Assembly: GCF_017832975.1 (NCBI RefSeq)
Contig: NZ_JAFIBI010000001.1
Span: forward strand, 310,001-374,000
Origin: Arthrobacter sp. PvP023
GTDB taxonomy: Bacteria; Actinomycetota; Actinomycetes; Actinomycetales; Micrococcaceae
DNA: 64,000 nt
Direction of reading: 5' to 3'
Shown piece by piece: positions 62,581 through 64,000 of the stretch. A program made the translations under genes and the position numbers. A model generated the notes under the pieces. It searched no databases. It saw only the letters and a list, made by a program, of their open reading frames with translations, and was not told the origin of the DNA. Positions within the stretch are counted from its first letter, which is position 1. Each line of letters opens with the position of its first letter.

Positions 62581-62622
62581 TATTCCCCCCGCGGGGGACT
62601 GCCTCTTACGGTTCGCAGACAG

Positions 62623-62662
62623 CGACGCCGGGCCTGCCGCTTGCGTGGCTGGCCCGGCGTCG
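62623..62662. terminator. Inverted repeat between the AztD-like and doxX genes
   Basis: CGACGCCGGGCC (62623-62634) and GGCCCGGCGTCG (62651-62662), a perfect 12-bp stem with a 16-base loop. A T-run (TTTTT, 62671-62675) follows at a distance. It sits between convergent genes and probably terminates both. Confidence 0.55.
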
Positions 62663-62693
62663 TGCGGGGATGGTTTTTGGGCTGCTTCCCGCC

Positions 62694-63128
62694 TTACGCG
62701 AGGACGCGGAGCTTCGAGTTGCTGCGGCCGAACAGTGCCCGGTCGACGGCCAGCTTGCCGGCGCCGGTCAGTGCAATAGCCAAGGCTCCGGCTGCAAGCA
62801 GCAGTACGAGTTCATAACCGCCCGTTGCGGCAAAGACGCCGGCGGGGGCGTGCACCAGGAACAGGGCGCCAAGCATGTCCACGGCGAGAAGGGCTGCGAA
62901 GACGCGCGTCAGGACGCCCAGGATCAGGGCGATTCCACCCGCAAGCTCGAGCGTGGCCACGGCAGGGGCTGCCAGGTCAGCGGCGGGCACGCCCATCTTG
63001 GCGAACGAAGCCTGGGTGCCGGCGATGGTCCATTCGTTGAACTTCTGCCAGCCGTGGGCTGCGAACAGGAAGCCCGCTATGACGCGCAGGATAGTAAGTG
63101 CTGTGGTTGTCAGTGTGGACTGGTTCAT
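62694..63128 (-). CDS. DoxX family membrane protein
   Basis: 144 aa, four membrane helices (ILRVIAGFLFAAHGWQKF is the typical first helix with the G-x-x-K-F ending). DoxX-family proteins act with redox or thiosulfate-related enzymes in some species, but the function is unclear in actinobacteria. ATG start (MNQSTLTTT). Convergent with the AztD-like gene. Confidence 0.85.
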   Translation of the reverse strand: MNQSTLTTTALTILRVIAGFLFAAHGWQKFNEWTIAGTQASFAKMGVPAADLAAPAVATLELAGGIALILGVLTRVFAALLAVDMLGALFLVHAPAGVFAATGGYELVLLLAAGALAIALTGAGKLAVDRALFGRSNSKLRVLA

Positions 63129-63277
63129 GGGAATCTCACCATTTCGAGGTCGGGGGCATTGCCGGGCGCCCGTCTGGACGCGGTTGAAGCTTCAATCCTT
63201 AACCCTGCCAGTTGATTGGTTGAAGAGTCAACTAATGTGGTCGACATGTGACAGGTCTCTCCAGCTAGGCTGGCTCC

Positions 63278-64000
63278 GTGCCAGACTCACGTGCCACCGC
63301 CCGGACTGTTCCTGTCAGCCGAAACGGCCGGGAAATCCTCCGCCTCGCCGTGCCGGCATTCGGCGCCCTCATCGCGGAACCGCTCTTTCTGTTGGCGGAC
63401 TCGGCCATAGTGGGCCACCTCGGCGTGTCACAGCTCGCGGGGGTGGGGCTGGCTTCGGCAGTGCTGCACACGGCCGTGGGCCTCATGGTGTTCCTGGCAT
63501 ACTCCACCACTCCTGCAGTTGCCCGGGCCATCGGCGAGGGCAAGCTTCCCAAGGCCCTCGCGGCAGGACGGGACGGCGTCTGGCTGGCGCTTGTCCTGGG
63601 CCTGGTGCTGGCGGCGGCAGGGTTCGCCGGTGCCGAGATGCTCGTCGACCTGATGGGCGCGACGGGCGACGTCCGCCGGTTCGCCGTGGACTATCTCCGC
63701 TGGTCCATGCCCGGACTCGTCGCCATGCTGCTGATTTTCGCAGGGACCGGCGTGCTGCGTGGCCTCCAGGACACCCGGACCCCCTTGGCTGTGGCCTCTG
63801 CCGGGTTCACGCTGAACGTCCTCCTCAACCTGGCGTTGGTTTACGGCCTGGGCTGGTCCGTGACCGGTTCCGCCGTGGGCACCAGCATTGCCCAGTGGGC
63901 CATGGCCTTGGTGTACCTGGCGATCGTCCGGCGGAATGCGCGTGATCACGGGGTTTCACTCCGTCCGGACTGGCGGGGCTTGCGTGCCATGACCAAAGTG
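63278..64000 (+). CDS. MATE family efflux transporter, 5' part
   Basis: 241 codons visible from GTG (VPDSRATARTVPVSRNGR), open at the right window edge, so the C-terminal half is missing. Conserved MATE/DinF pattern: ILRLAVPAFGALIAEPLFLL, then ADSAIVGHLGVSQLAGVGLA, and GVLRGLQDTRTPL. Six helices are covered. It probably exports cationic or organic compounds using Na+ or H+; the substrate is unknown. Confidence 0.88.
   Translation, partial: MPDSRATARTVPVSRNGREILRLAVPAFGALIAEPLFLLADSAIVGHLGVSQLAGVGLASAVLHTAVGLMVFLAYSTTPAVARAIGEGKLPKALAAGRDGVWLALVLGLVLAAAGFAGAEMLVDLMGATGDVRRFAVDYLRWSMPGLVAMLLIFAGTGVLRGLQDTRTPLAVASAGFTLNVLLNLALVYGLGWSVTGSAVGTSIAQWAMALVYLAIVRRNARDHGVSLRPDWRGLRAMTKV

Overview
The window is a GC-rich actinobacterial chromosome segment, most likely from Arthrobacter, Pseudarthrobacter or a close Micrococcaceae relative. 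The yidC-jag-rsmG-parA-parB block sits beside trxA-trxB, murJ, a NUDIX gene and pcnA, which is the order found next to dnaA/oriC in actinobacteria. By that synteny the true oriC should lie a few kb to the left of base 1. No insertion sequence, prophage, CRISPR array, rRNA or tRNA was recognised.

Layout. 1-4.4 kb: the 3' end of yidC, khpB/jag, rsmG, parA and parB. 4.4-10.5 kb: about 6.1 kb without a convincing gene. It carries eight near-perfect parS sites (a ninth is inside parA) and a cluster of DnaA-box-like sequences, so it looks like a dedicated centromere-like zone. 10.5-18.8 kb: trxA, trxB, a pseudokinase/discoidin-like membrane protein, murJ and a NUDIX gene on the minus strand, then pcnA and a histidine phosphatase on the plus strand. 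18.8-19.8 kb: a small-ORF locus with strong ribosome binding sites, palindromes and a terminator. 19.8-29.9 kb: a GT87 glycosyltransferase, an FAD oxidoreductase, an HxlR/SDR pair, a MacB-type ABC transporter divergent from a two-component system, and a lipoprotein transpeptidase. 30.1-33.6 kb: an SLH-anchored metalloprotease and an ABC-F protein. 33.7-39.1 kb: a lactate utilisation locus (GntR regulator, lactate permease, Fe-S D-lactate dehydrogenase). 39.1-46.9 kb: a nested inverted repeat, a DeoR-MFS pair, a PAP2-DAGK fusion, and a second ABC transporter with its own two-component system. 47-53 kb: an amino-acid permease, Hsp20 and a DUF1508 protein sharing a promoter region with DosR-like boxes, a lipoprotein dioxygenase, an M18 aminopeptidase and a DUF1345 protein. 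53.3-60 kb: rpsF-ssb-rpsR-rplI, several small genes, and dnaB behind a second DnaA-box cluster. 60-64 kb: an acyl-CoA thioesterase, a Zur-box-controlled AztD-like lipoprotein, DoxX, and a truncated MATE exporter.

How it works together. ParA, ParB and the nine parS sites form a segregation module. KhpB, RsmG, YidC, MurJ and the split MviN-like partner serve envelope and translation housekeeping near the origin. The two DnaA-box clusters (in the parS zone and before dnaB) suggest that DnaA acts at loci other than oriC. Accessory genes are mainly regulator-plus-target pairs whose operators can be read directly from the sequence.
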